Below, piece after piece: positions 6,333-12,210 of a stretch of 13,113 nt of DNA. The stretch covers positions 1-13,113 of the forward strand of contig CAZYIC010000030.1 in assembly GCA_964646925.1 (NCBI GenBank), written 5' to 3'. Under the pieces are notes generated by a model, which did not search any database, was not told the origin of the DNA, and worked only from the letters and a program-made list of their open reading frames with translations. Each line of letters starts with the position of its first letter. Position 1 is the first letter of the stretch. This DNA is from GWB1-37-8 sp964646925. Its GTDB lineage: Bacteria > Patescibacteriota > Microgenomatia > Levybacterales > UBA12049. The translations under genes were made by a program, and so were the position numbers.

Positions 6333-6520
6333 TTTTTCTGTGAGCTGGTGACCGTACTTCACTCGAACCTATCAAATTATATCACGCCTGGTTTAGTTTT
6401 ACAGCTTAAGAGCTTAAAGGATCATCTGGGAATAAAAAGCTTTAAAAAGTATTAAGAATAGTTTACAATGATATTATTAATTTACGGTGGTTTTATTACA
6501 TTGAACATGATATCATAATA
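6333..6520. other. Intergenic region with candidate promoters
   Basis: No gene is seen. On the minus strand TGA-TATAAT (6376-6384) is a perfect extended -10 pointing into the antisense side of the permease 3' end; its predicted start is near 6369, at GGTTCGAGTG. On the plus strand TACAAT (6464-6469) could serve the small ORF at 6521. A direct GCTTAA-GA-GCTTAA repeat and a 10-bp palindrome ATGATATCAT (6507-6516) are also present. Confidence 0.45.
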
Positions 6521-6727
6521 ATGAATATGAAAAAAGTTGTTAAGAAGCTCCATAATATAGGTATAAAACAAAAAGCCACGAGGTTCGAGCAGGTTATGGA
6601 GTTAATAAATAAAATTAAAAAGGCAGAAAATTTATCATCGCTAGAAAATCAAAAAAGGATTAGTGAAAAATTACAAATTCTTCCAGGCAATCAAACAGGT
6701 GTCGTAACTTCTTTAAGTTTGCGGTAG
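6521..6727 (+). CDS. Small basic helical protein, unknown function
   Basis: This frame of 68 residues starts ATGAATATGAAAAAA (alternative ATG at 6527). The product is Lys-rich and predicted mostly helical (about 1-52), with no Cys, no transmembrane segment and no motif I recognise. Its last 15 bp overlap, in antisense, the 3' end of the SDH-family protease gene. A possible -10 TACAAT lies about 50 nt upstream; no Shine-Dalgarno is evident. It could be a real small gene of the accessory block or a chance frame; AT-rich DNA makes Lys/Ile/Asn-rich chance frames common. Confidence 0.4.
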   Translation: MNMKKVVKKLHNIGIKQKATRFEQVMELINKIKKAENLSSLENQKRISEKLQILPGNQTGVVTSLSLR

Positions 6728-7636
6728 GACTCCAGTAGTTAGAGAATGGTTTTTATCCTCAATTAACTTAGCAAAACGATGTTGGTTTATTGCTGCTGTT
6801 GTACGAATATATATTTCCCATATCAATTTCCAATTTTCATCAAATTTATCAATATGTTTTATTTCCAAACCAAGTTTGTCATGGGCAGTTTTCCAGTTTA
6901 TTAAACGTCCATGAGAGAATGTTTCGCTGTCATCTAAAAACTTGTCCACACCCTCTTTCTCTACAGGTTTCTTCTTAAACATTCTTTTATTTAAAAGCTT
7001 TACAGCAATGTCTTTTGCTAAATCCATATGTTTTTGTGACTCTCTTAAGAGTATTGGGTCAATTTTGGAGAGCAAGACCAACTCTGCATCATAATTTTCT
7101 CCTTTTGATTGTTTTTCAGCTATATCATTCTTAATTTGATTGTAGGCTTTAATTATTGACTGAACGGCAATTTGTCCCAAGCTAGCATAAATTATTTGCG
7201 GGTCTATAGGTCCTATTTCCGAAGTATCACTCATTAACATTTGGCTCGATCCCATTGCAACCATAGTGGCAGCGCTCTTGGCTTGTTTTGGAATGATTAC
7301 CCGAAAGTCATCACAATACGTATAGATCGCTTCAACGATTCTTTCAGCTGATTCTGCAAATCCTCCAGGACTATGAATTAACAAATCAAGATTGTCGATA
7401 TGACCATATGATCGGAGTATATTTTCTATGATTTCAGCATCTTGATCGTTTACTAACGCAGCAGGATGGTTTGAAAATGATGAAACGTAGGTGATTAAAT
7501 GACGCTTAGTTCTGTTTTCCAGTTTTGCCATTAACTCTTGTCTAATAATTGAGTTGCTACTAATTTCGTTAATTACACGAGTTAATGTATGATCCTGATT
7601 TACAGGTAACGGTTGATTTATTACAGTTTTTGTCAT
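6713..7636 (-). CDS. SDH-family (SppA/ClpP-fold) serine protease
   Basis: From ATG 7636 the product has 307 residues; an in-frame TTG at 7657 would overlap the upstream gene, so ATG is preferred. It carries the ClpP/crotonase-fold signatures of the SDH_sah family (PF01972, serine dehydrogenase proteinase): LDLLIHSPGGFAESAERIVE (about 83-102), then VIIPKQAKSAATMVAMGS (about 113-130) with the nucleophile candidate Ser121, then SDTSEIGPIDPQI (about 136-148). No signal peptide or transmembrane segment is seen, so a cytoplasmic enzyme is expected, unlike true SppA. The C-terminal third is helical and charged and may bind a partner. It starts 7 nt after the HNH gene stops and is surely co-transcribed with it. 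Biological substrate unknown. Confidence 0.85.
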   Translation of the reverse strand: MTKTVINQPLPVNQDHTLTRVINEISSNSIIRQELMAKLENRTKRHLITYVSSFSNHPAALVNDQDAEIIENILRSYGHIDNLDLLIHSPGGFAESAERIVEAIYTYCDDFRVIIPKQAKSAATMVAMGSSQMLMSDTSEIGPIDPQIIYASLGQIAVQSIIKAYNQIKNDIAEKQSKGENYDAELVLLSKIDPILLRESQKHMDLAKDIAVKLLNKRMFKKKPVEKEGVDKFLDDSETFSHGRLINWKTAHDKLGLEIKHIDKFDENWKLIWEIYIRTTAAINQHRFAKLIEDKNHSLTTGVLPQT

Positions 7637-7643
7637 TTTCAAG

Positions 7644-8267
7644 TTACTTAATGGCAATTCTGGCCGTTCTATCTTTGATGTTCTTTAACAGAAGAGGAGC
7701 CGCCTCTTCATATGTTTTACCGGATTTAATACTATTGCATGTTAAACAACTTGTTTTAAGATTATCTTTTGCGTGTTTACCCCCTTTGAACTGTGGAATT
7801 AAATGGTCAAGAGTTGCATTATTTTCGTTAACTTGTTCGCCACAATAAAAACAAATATATTTATCTCTTTCGAAAATCTCTCTCCTCTTTTCTGGTGAGG
7901 TAAAATAATCTTCCTCCTCAGGGGTTGTTTTAATAGCTAGTTTTTCTTTTACGGAAGGTATTTCCTCTGGAAATAATACCGTATACAATGTCCCATCACG
8001 CTCAGTGTTTCCGATCTTAATCACTCCTTTATCTTCAAGTCCCTTAAGTGTTTTTGTTACCTGTTTGTAGCTGATTTGCTCATCCGACCTTGCGCTTTTA
8101 CCTATTTTATCAGCTATTGTTCTTTTTCCTATTCTTAGTGAGAAGTTGTTATTATTGAGGTACGAACTTCTTAATAGAAAAATATATAGGTTAGCTTCAT
8201 ATGGAGTAAGATCTGGCATTAAGTAATCAACAAATTGTTTTATTATTTTTTGCAGATCTTGTTTCAT
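7644..8267 (-). CDS. HNH nuclease with N-terminal winged-helix DNA-binding domain
   Basis: The 207-residue product has two parts. Residues about 18-100 resemble a replication-initiator/MarR-like winged helix (LTPYEANLYIFLL, RTIADKIGKS, VTKTLKGLEDKGVIKI, then a wing). Residues about 125-190 are a complete HNH domain: CFYCG (Cys139, Cys142), the catalytic DH in TLDHLIPQFKGG (Asp154-His155), Asn169, and CLTCNSIKSGK (Cys174, Cys177, Asn178, Lys181). HNH proteins of this shape cut DNA using a metal held near the DH/N residues, while the four Cys bind structural zinc. First gene of a two-gene operon with an SDH-type protease. A weak AAGGA lies upstream of ATG 8267. A 32-bp inverted-repeat site lies about 70 bp upstream. 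Confidence 0.88.
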   Translation of the reverse strand: MKQDLQKIIKQFVDYLMPDLTPYEANLYIFLLRSSYLNNNNFSLRIGKRTIADKIGKSARSDEQISYKQVTKTLKGLEDKGVIKIGNTERDGTLYTVLFPEEIPSVKEKLAIKTTPEEEDYFTSPEKRREIFERDKYICFYCGEQVNENNATLDHLIPQFKGGKHAKDNLKTSCLTCNSIKSGKTYEEAAPLLLKNIKDRTARIAIK

Positions 8268-8334
8268 AAAACATTAATCCTTCTGTTAATATTAAGTTCA
8301 AATCTCATCTCCCGTCGAGATCAGCTTAATTTTC

Positions 8335-8366
8335 CCAAATATACTCGGCTCGAACCCAATATTTGG
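8335..8366. repeat. Inverted repeat upstream of the HNH-protease operon
   Basis: CCAAATAT (8335-8342) and ATATTTGG (8359-8366) are perfect 8-bp arms around 16 nt whose core GGCTCGAACC is itself nearly symmetric. Position suggests an operator or recombination site, but no function is shown by the sequence. Confidence 0.5.
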
Positions 8367-8412
8367 TTAATTTATCGCTCTAAAACCCTAATTTTAAAAT
8401 TTTAGTCCGATA

Positions 8413-8486
8413 TGGAGCGGGATAGGGGAGTCGAACCCCTCTTTGCTGCTTGGAAAGCAGCTGTTGGACCGCTCAACTAATCCCGC
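8413..8486 (-). tRNA. tRNA-Gly (anticodon TCC)
   Basis: Acceptor GCGGGAT/ATCCCGC with T73 and an encoded CCA (8413-8415), D arm GTTG/CAAC, anticodon stem GCTGC/GCAGC with loop TTTCCAA, T arm AGGGG-TTCGACT-CCCCT. It is the only complete tRNA in the window with CCA in the DNA. A truncated tRNA-Gly lies immediately upstream. Confidence 0.94.
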
Positions 8487-8503
8487 ATAGCTTTTGTAGG
8501 CGA

Positions 8504-8538
8504 GGAAAAGTCGTGTTCTGCCATTAAACTACACCCGC
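8504..8538 (-). pseudogene. Truncated tRNA-Gly 5' half
   Basis: On the minus strand GCGGGTG-TA-GTTT-AATGGCA-GAAC-A-CGACT-TT-TCC is a normal tRNA-Gly 5' half through the anticodon position (TCC). It then breaks into unrelated sequence 17 nt before the intact tRNA-Gly. D-arm pairing (GTTT/GAAC) is perfect. The T arm and acceptor 3' strand are missing. Confidence 0.72.
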
Positions 8539-8542
8539 CTGC

Positions 8543-8573
8543 GTTCCTTCGGAACTTCGGCGGGCAAGCCCGC
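8543..8573. repeat. Pair of GC-rich hairpins
   Basis: GTTCC-TTC-GGAAC (8543-8555) and GCGGG-CAAG-CCCGC (8560-8573) are adjacent stem-loops between the MFS gene 3' end and the tRNA-Gly fragment. The second, followed by TTT on the plus strand, resembles a weak terminator, but no plus-strand gene ends here. A REP-like insert is an alternative. Confidence 0.55.
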
Positions 8574-8610
8574 TTTAAATTCCAAAGCAACTCAACACAT
8601 TATACCATCG

Positions 8611-9784
8611 CTACTTTCGCATCTCAACTTTCCAGAAAGCAAAAAGACCGATGAAGAGAATCAATGCCGTAATCCAAAATGGAAAAGCAAGGCCAAACAA
8701 TCCCATTACCGCGCCTGCAACAAGCGGTCCGACAAAACGGCCTATGCTTTCAAAAGAAAATGCCAAACCCATGATTGTTCCTTGCCCTTCGCGTGTACCT
8801 TTGGACAAAAGAGCATTTATAGACGGACGATTAAGTCCGCTTCCAAGAATTGATATTACGAAAAATAAATAGAACGCCAACACGCCTCCTCCCAGAGGAA
8901 CCAAAATCTGCCCCAATGCCATAAAAAGAGTTCCTGCAAAAATTGTCTTTACATCTCCGATTTTTTTTACGACATATGGAAGTATAAGCCATTGAGTAAT
9001 TGCGGCAACTATTCCTATCAAAGAAAAGAAAAATCCATTCTGCAAAGCTCCAAAATTAAACCTTTCCTGAGTAAAAAGANNNNNNNNNNAAAAGAGGAAT
9101 TGCCACTTGAAAATTCGATATGAAGAACGCCCACGAAGACAAAAGCAAAAAAAGAATGCTAAAATCACTCCTCAAGCCATGATAAATAGACTTTATATTC
9201 AAAAGTCCTTCTCTTAAAACAAATTTTTCCGCTTTTTTGGTTATTGATTCGGGTAGGAAAAAGAACGCAAGAACTAAATTGGCAAAGGAAAGAATCGCGG
9301 CTGCGAAAAATGCAGCAGAAAATCCATTATTTCCCAATAAACCGCCGAAAACAGGACCAACTACAAATCCCAAAGAAAACACTCCGGAAACTCTTCCCAT
9401 ATATTTTGTTCTATTTTCGGAAGTTGTGATATCTGCAATATACGAAGAGGCTATGGGAAAATTTGCAGCAGAAGACACTCCGCTTAGGAAACGGGCGATA
9501 AAAATAAGGACAAGACTATCTGCTCCTAACAACATCAAATATGATACTGTAGACATAGCCATAGATGATAAAATTATCGGTTTTCTCCCGAACCTATCTG
9601 ACAATCTTCCAAAAAAAGGCGCGAATAAAAATTGTCCCATAGAAAATGTCGCGGCGATAAGTCCTATCTGAAAAGAAGAGGCATTGTACTTTTCCGCAAA
9701 AAGAGGAAGAATTGGGAAAATCATCCCAAACCCGATAATGTTAACAAAAACAGTCGCATAAAGCCAAAAAAAATGCCTTTGCAT
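8611..9784 (-). CDS. MFS drug/metabolite exporter (TetA-like), crossed by an N-gap
   Basis: Both sides of the 10 Ns (9080-9089) encode one major facilitator protein. The N-terminal half has about six helices with the loop 2-3 signature GRLSDRFGRKP (about 58-68) and VSGVFSLGFVVGPVFGG in helix 5 (motif C-like, drug:H+ antiporter group). The second half supplies the remaining six helices and ends FAFWKVEMRK. The flanks share a 6-nt overlap (AAAAGA). Removing the Ns and that overlap leaves 1158 bp, exactly 386 codons, reading AIPLFTQERF through the join, so the gene is probably intact at 385 residues. Substrate unknown; sugar or drug export are typical. The promoter is about 60 nt upstream (9841-9849). 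Confidence 0.88.
9080..9089. other. Assembly gap (10 N)
   Basis: Ten N inside the MFS gene. Flanking sequences overlap by AAAAGA, so the true gap is probably zero or negative in length. Confidence 0.85.
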
Positions 9785-9840
9785 AATTTATTTTTAATTG
9801 GAAAATCTAGATGAAGAGGCCTTTTTCCAACAATATTCTT

Positions 9841-9849
9841 ATTATAGCA
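9841..9849 (-). promoter_or_regulatory. Extended -10 promoter for the MFS gene
   Basis: On the minus strand TGC-TATAAT is a perfect extended -10. The predicted start is near 9834, giving a leader of about 50 nt that contains GGAAAAAGGCCTCTT but no clear Shine-Dalgarno next to ATG 9784. Confidence 0.6.
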
Positions 9850-9882
9850 AATTTCATACCGTGTTATATAAAAAAATGAATA

Positions 9883-9912
9883 TTGCAAAATGCTTATAGA
9901 TACGCGTACAAT
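9883..9912 (+). promoter_or_regulatory. Promoter for the L,D-transpeptidase operon
   Basis: TTGCAA (9883-9888), 18-nt spacer, TACAAT (9907-9912). The start would be near 9919, followed by AAAGGA (9921-9926) as a close ribosome site for ATG 9930. Confidence 0.55.
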
Positions 9913-9929
9913 AAATAAAGAAAGGAATA

Positions 9930-10658
9930 ATGTTGCGCAAAAAAGCAAAAAAACATTTTAAAAAATCTCTATCCTCTAAAAAAACTGTGGGGCATTATCT
10001 TAGGGTTTATTTTGCTTCTATTTTGATCAGCTTAATAATTATTATTGGCGGAAATTATTTTTTCACCCCTCCTCTTTGTGCAAATTCCAAAACGTGCAAA
10101 AGCGATCTGTCGCTAAACATTGATAATAATGCTGCCGGTATTTTTCAGGGACGTACTGTTATTCCCCCAAAGATTAGCCAAGCTTTTGACATCCCAAAAA
10201 CACCAAGTGTTCTTGGCGCAAAAGTTAGCCAGGGCGAAAAACACATTTATGTTGACCTGTCAACACAAAGACTATATGCTTATGAAGGAGAAAAAGAAAT
10301 ATTTCAAGCAGTAATCTCCTCGGGAAGATGGGGCAGGACACCAACCGGAAATTTTCACATTTGGGAAAAATTACGGGCTACACGGATGGCCGGAGGCAAG
10401 GGTTCTGATGCTTATGATTTACCGAATGTTCCCTGGGTAATGTATTACTACAACGATTTCGGCCTGCACGGAGCATATTGGCATAACAATTTTGGCTATC
10501 CAATGAGTCATGGCTGTATAAATATGAGACCGGTCGATGCGCAAGTATTGTTTAACTGGGCTGAGGGCCCAACAGGTAAAAAGTCCGGCACTGCTGTTTC
10601 TATCTGCGATAAATTTACCGGACCGAATAAATGCACACAAAAAGAACCGATAAATTAA
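9930..10658 (+). CDS. L,D-transpeptidase (YkuD domain), membrane-anchored
   Basis: The 242-residue product has a very basic N-terminus (KKAKKHFKKS), one transmembrane helix or uncleaved signal (about 26-44), a short linker and a YkuD catalytic domain (about 103-225). The domain opens KHIYVDLSTQRLYAYEGEK, has TPTGNFHI (about 137-144), and ends with the active-site pattern H180-G followed by PMSHGCINMR (His194, nucleophile Cys196). YkuD enzymes form 3-3 cross-links in peptidoglycan or attach proteins to it, acting outside the membrane and resisting most beta-lactams. All catalytic residues are present. It is followed after 1 nt by another membrane protein gene, so the two are translated from one mRNA. 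AAAGGA upstream gives one of the clearer ribosome sites here, though close to the ATG. Confidence 0.95.
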   Translation: MLRKKAKKHFKKSLSSKKTVGHYLRVYFASILISLIIIIGGNYFFTPPLCANSKTCKSDLSLNIDNNAAGIFQGRTVIPPKISQAFDIPKTPSVLGAKVSQGEKHIYVDLSTQRLYAYEGEKEIFQAVISSGRWGRTPTGNFHIWEKLRATRMAGGKGSDAYDLPNVPWVMYYYNDFGLHGAYWHNNFGYPMSHGCINMRPVDAQVLFNWAEGPTGKKSGTAVSICDKFTGPNKCTQKEPIN

Positions 10659-10659
10659 T

Positions 10660-11310
10660 ATGATTACATTAAGACATCAGCTGGAATTGGAAACACTTTT
10701 CCTGGTATCAATTGCCGCCGCTGTTAGCCTGTTTTATGTTATAAGCAGCAATAACCGTCAATCATCGAGCATGCCCATAAAAATGCCGTTGGCAACTAAT
10801 TCAATATCGGCACTCGCTATAACAGATCCCGTATCAAAAGCATCTATTTCTTCGCAGATTTCCCCGGATGGAACGAAAAAAGTTATTATGAAAGTAACGC
10901 GAAACAACGACAATACGGCAACGTATGATTTTTCAACAACGGGAGAAAATGATGCAAATCAGCAATATGTTTTCACCAAAACGCTTGATTTGCCAAAAAG
11001 CATGACAATCCCCTTTAATACCTGGTCTCCGGACAATAAATATTTCTTTGTACAGGAAAATGCAGGAGGAAATAAAAGCATTCTTGTGTTCAAGGCAACA
11101 GGCGAACCATTTTCCGATGCGGAAAAATATCTTGATGTAGCTAATTTATTCAATCAAAAAAACACCGGAAATAATTTTGATGAGGCAACAGGATGGGCAT
11201 CCGAAACACTTATTATTATTAACACAAAAAAAGCGGATAACGCAAAAGGGTTTTCTTATTGGTTCGAAGTTCCAAGCAAAATAATTACCCAACTCTCAAG
11301 CGAATTCTAA
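10660..11310 (+). CDS. Single-pass membrane protein with beta-propeller-like repeats
   Basis: The 216-residue product starts 1 nt after the L,D-transpeptidase stop, so translation is coupled. It has an N-terminal transmembrane helix (about 12-28, TLFLVSIAAAVSLFYVIS) followed by an exported domain. Short motifs ISPDGTKKVIMKV (about 67-79) and WSPDNKYFFVQE (about 121-132) resemble TolB/WD-type beta-propeller blades, but only about two are evident, too few for a full propeller. No catalytic motif is recognised. Pairing with an L,D-transpeptidase suggests a role at the cell wall or an accessory to the enzyme; that is inference from context only. Its end faces the tRNA-Pro gene 3' end at 22 bp distance. 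Confidence 0.8.
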   Translation: MITLRHQLELETLFLVSIAAAVSLFYVISSNNRQSSSMPIKMPLATNSISALAITDPVSKASISSQISPDGTKKVIMKVTRNNDNTATYDFSTTGENDANQQYVFTKTLDLPKSMTIPFNTWSPDNKYFFVQENAGGNKSILVFKATGEPFSDAEKYLDVANLFNQKNTGNNFDEATGWASETLIIINTKKADNAKGFSYWFEVPSKIITQLSSEF

Positions 11311-11331
11311 AAATCTGCCTGAAATGCTTTG

Positions 11332-11403
11332 TCGGGGTGAGAGGAATTGGACCTCCTACTTCTCGGTCCCAAACCGAGCGTTCTACCGATGAACTACACC
11401 CCG
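11332..11403 (-). tRNA. tRNA-Pro (anticodon TGG)
   Basis: Acceptor CGGGGTG/CACCCCG with A73, D arm GTTC/GAAC, anticodon stem CTCGG/CCGAG with loop TTTGGGA, T stem GGAGG/CCTCT. The T loop reads TCCAATT, so position 55 is C rather than the near-universal T (pseudouridine). Two bp separate it from tRNA-Leu, with which it is surely co-transcribed. CCA is not encoded. Confidence 0.93.
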
Positions 11404-11405
11404 GG

Positions 11406-11488
11406 TACCGGGAGAGGGAATCGAACCCTCACGTTCAAAAGAACACGGGATCTTAAGTCCCGGGCGTCTACCGTTCCGCCATCCCGGC
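11406..11488 (-). tRNA. tRNA-Leu (anticodon TAA)
   Basis: A class II tRNA with a long variable arm (TGTTCTTTTGAACGT region), acceptor GCCGGGA/TCCCGGT (G1-U72), anticodon stem CGGGA/TCCCG with loop CTTAAGA, T arm GAGGG-TTCGATT-CCCTC, A73. It is the promoter-proximal member of a Leu-Pro pair. Confidence 0.95.
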
Positions 11489-11505
11489 ATAAATGTTCAA
11501 AATTA

Positions 11506-11514
11506 ATTATAACA
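11506..11514 (-). promoter_or_regulatory. Extended -10 promoter of the tRNA-Leu/tRNA-Pro unit
   Basis: On the minus strand TGT-TATAAT ends 17 nt before tRNA-Leu. It stands back to back with the plus-strand promoter at 11535-11564. Confidence 0.65.
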
Positions 11515-11534
11515 CGAGCTTCCCAAAAAAGGTA

Positions 11535-11564
11535 TTGACATGCTTTCAATTATCTGCCTATACT
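11535..11564 (+). promoter_or_regulatory. Sigma70-type promoter for the DUF378 gene
   Basis: Consensus -35 TTGACA (11535-11540), 18-nt spacer, TATACT (11559-11564). The start is near 11571, giving a leader of about 35 nt with a possible small hairpin GCCT/AGGC (11574-11586) and then a strong ribosome site AAGGGGGTGA (11591-11600), 5 nt before ATG 11606. Confidence 0.8.
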
Positions 11565-11605
11565 AAATTTACAGCCTATGACAGGCAAGGAAGGGGGTGA
11601 ATTAA

Positions 11606-11812
11606 ATGAAAAATCTACATATAGTTGCTTTTAGTCTCACTGTAGTCGGCGCATTGAATTGGGGATTAATCGGACTTTTGAACTACAATTTAGTAGACTC
11701 GCTTTTGGGAGGACTGGGACTTACAAAAATAGTATATATCCTGGTAGGAATATCTGCTGCATATTTAGTGGTAAAACATAAAAATGATTGTAAAGTTTGC
11801 GGTGCTAAATAA
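11606..11812 (+). CDS. DUF378 small membrane protein
   Basis: The 68-residue product has two transmembrane helices (about 5-24 and 38-57), with the family core TVVGALNWGLIGL (about 12-24) and a hydrophilic tail holding a Cys pair (DCKVCGAK). DUF378 proteins are small two-helix membrane proteins of unknown function found across bacteria; the length here is normal. The CxxC-like tail (Cys62, Cys65) could bind metal, but two cysteines alone do not prove it. It is a single-gene unit with the strongest promoter and the strongest Shine-Dalgarno in the window, suggesting high expression. Confidence 0.9.
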   Translation: MKNLHIVAFSLTVVGALNWGLIGLLNYNLVDSLLGGLGLTKIVYILVGISAAYLVVKHKNDCKVCGAK

Positions 11813-11916
11813 CTTTACATTGCAGATAGGTTTTATTTATCATGGAATGAAATCCCAGAGTTGTTTGATGTAATAAATGGAGATAATTTTCTTCAAATGT
11901 GTTTTTTTATTAAAAA

Positions 11917-12177
11917 CTAGCGCAGAATTTTTCTTTTATTTAGCCTCATTTTGGACTTAACACGGGCTTTCTTAGCAGAATCTTGTTCTTTCTGAAGTTT
12001 GATTCGAGCCCTGGTTCTCTTGTCAATACCTTCCTGACATTTTACATCGGAACATTTATAGATCGTAGTAATTACTTTGGAAAAAGTGTCCTTTGTTTCG
12101 GTTTTACGCAGAAAAACCAGCTTTTTTCCACATTGGCTGCATAATGGCAGCGGTTTTTTTAACTTAGATATTCTCAG
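11917..12177 (-). CDS. Small zinc-ribbon protein with CTG start
   Basis: The minus-strand frame from 12177 to the TAG at 11917-11919 encodes 86 residues with no ATG, GTG or TTG near its beginning. Two Cys pairs, PLCSQCGKKL (Cys13, Cys16) and YKCSDVKCQ (Cys42, Cys47), frame a basic beta-rich segment and form a treble-clef or zinc-ribbon site. A long Lys/Arg-rich helix follows (about 53-86). The frame is closed upstream by TAA within the -10 box, so start choices are few. CTG at 12175-12177, giving MRISKLKKPL, fits best and lies 8 nt after an extended -10; ATA at 12169-12171 is the other option. The highly basic tail suggests RNA or ribosome binding; that is inference. Confidence 0.75.
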   Translation of the reverse strand: MRISKLKKPLPLCSQCGKKLVFLRKTETKDTFSKVITTIYKCSDVKCQEGIDKRTRARIKLQKEQDSAKKARVKSKMRLNKRKILR

Positions 12178-12185
12178 AGGATTTT

Positions 12186-12210
12186 ATTATATCACATTTA
12201 CCCGTATAAT
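12186..12210. promoter_or_regulatory. Divergent -10 boxes for the zinc-ribbon and DUF192 genes
   Basis: On the minus strand TGA-TATAAT occupies 12186-12194 (for the gene ending at 11917); on the plus strand TATAAT occupies 12205-12210 (for ATG 12219). Both -10 boxes lie 8 nt from their start codons, and the whole divergent control region is only 41 bp, so the two polymerases must compete. Confidence 0.65.

Noticed and set aside
5921..6343. Plus-strand frame of 140 codons inside the permease gene
   Set aside because: It overlaps the AI-2E-family gene in another frame with Asn/Cys/Tyr-rich composition typical of a shadow frame.
6345..6369. Possible tRNA 3' end on the minus strand (GGTTCGAGTGAAGTACGG, then TCACCA)
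   Set aside because: The bases around TTCGAGT do not pair as a T stem and there is no anticodon arm or matching acceptor strand.
6376..6384. Further Crp half-site GTGATATAAT on the minus strand, also at 12186-12195
   Set aside because: Both lack the second TCACAA arm; the shared bases are explained by the extended -10 consensus TGNTATAAT.
9237..9671. Plus-strand frame of 144 codons opposite the MFS gene
   Set aside because: Antisense shadow of a hydrophobic membrane protein gene; composition follows from the complementary codons.
8611..9784. Two separate MFS pseudogene halves
   Set aside because: The frame difference disappears when the 10 Ns and the 6-nt overlap are removed, so one intact gene is the simpler reading.
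11259..11538. Plus-strand frames across the tRNA-Pro/tRNA-Leu region
   Set aside because: They are antisense to two well-formed tRNA genes and lack any recognisable domain.
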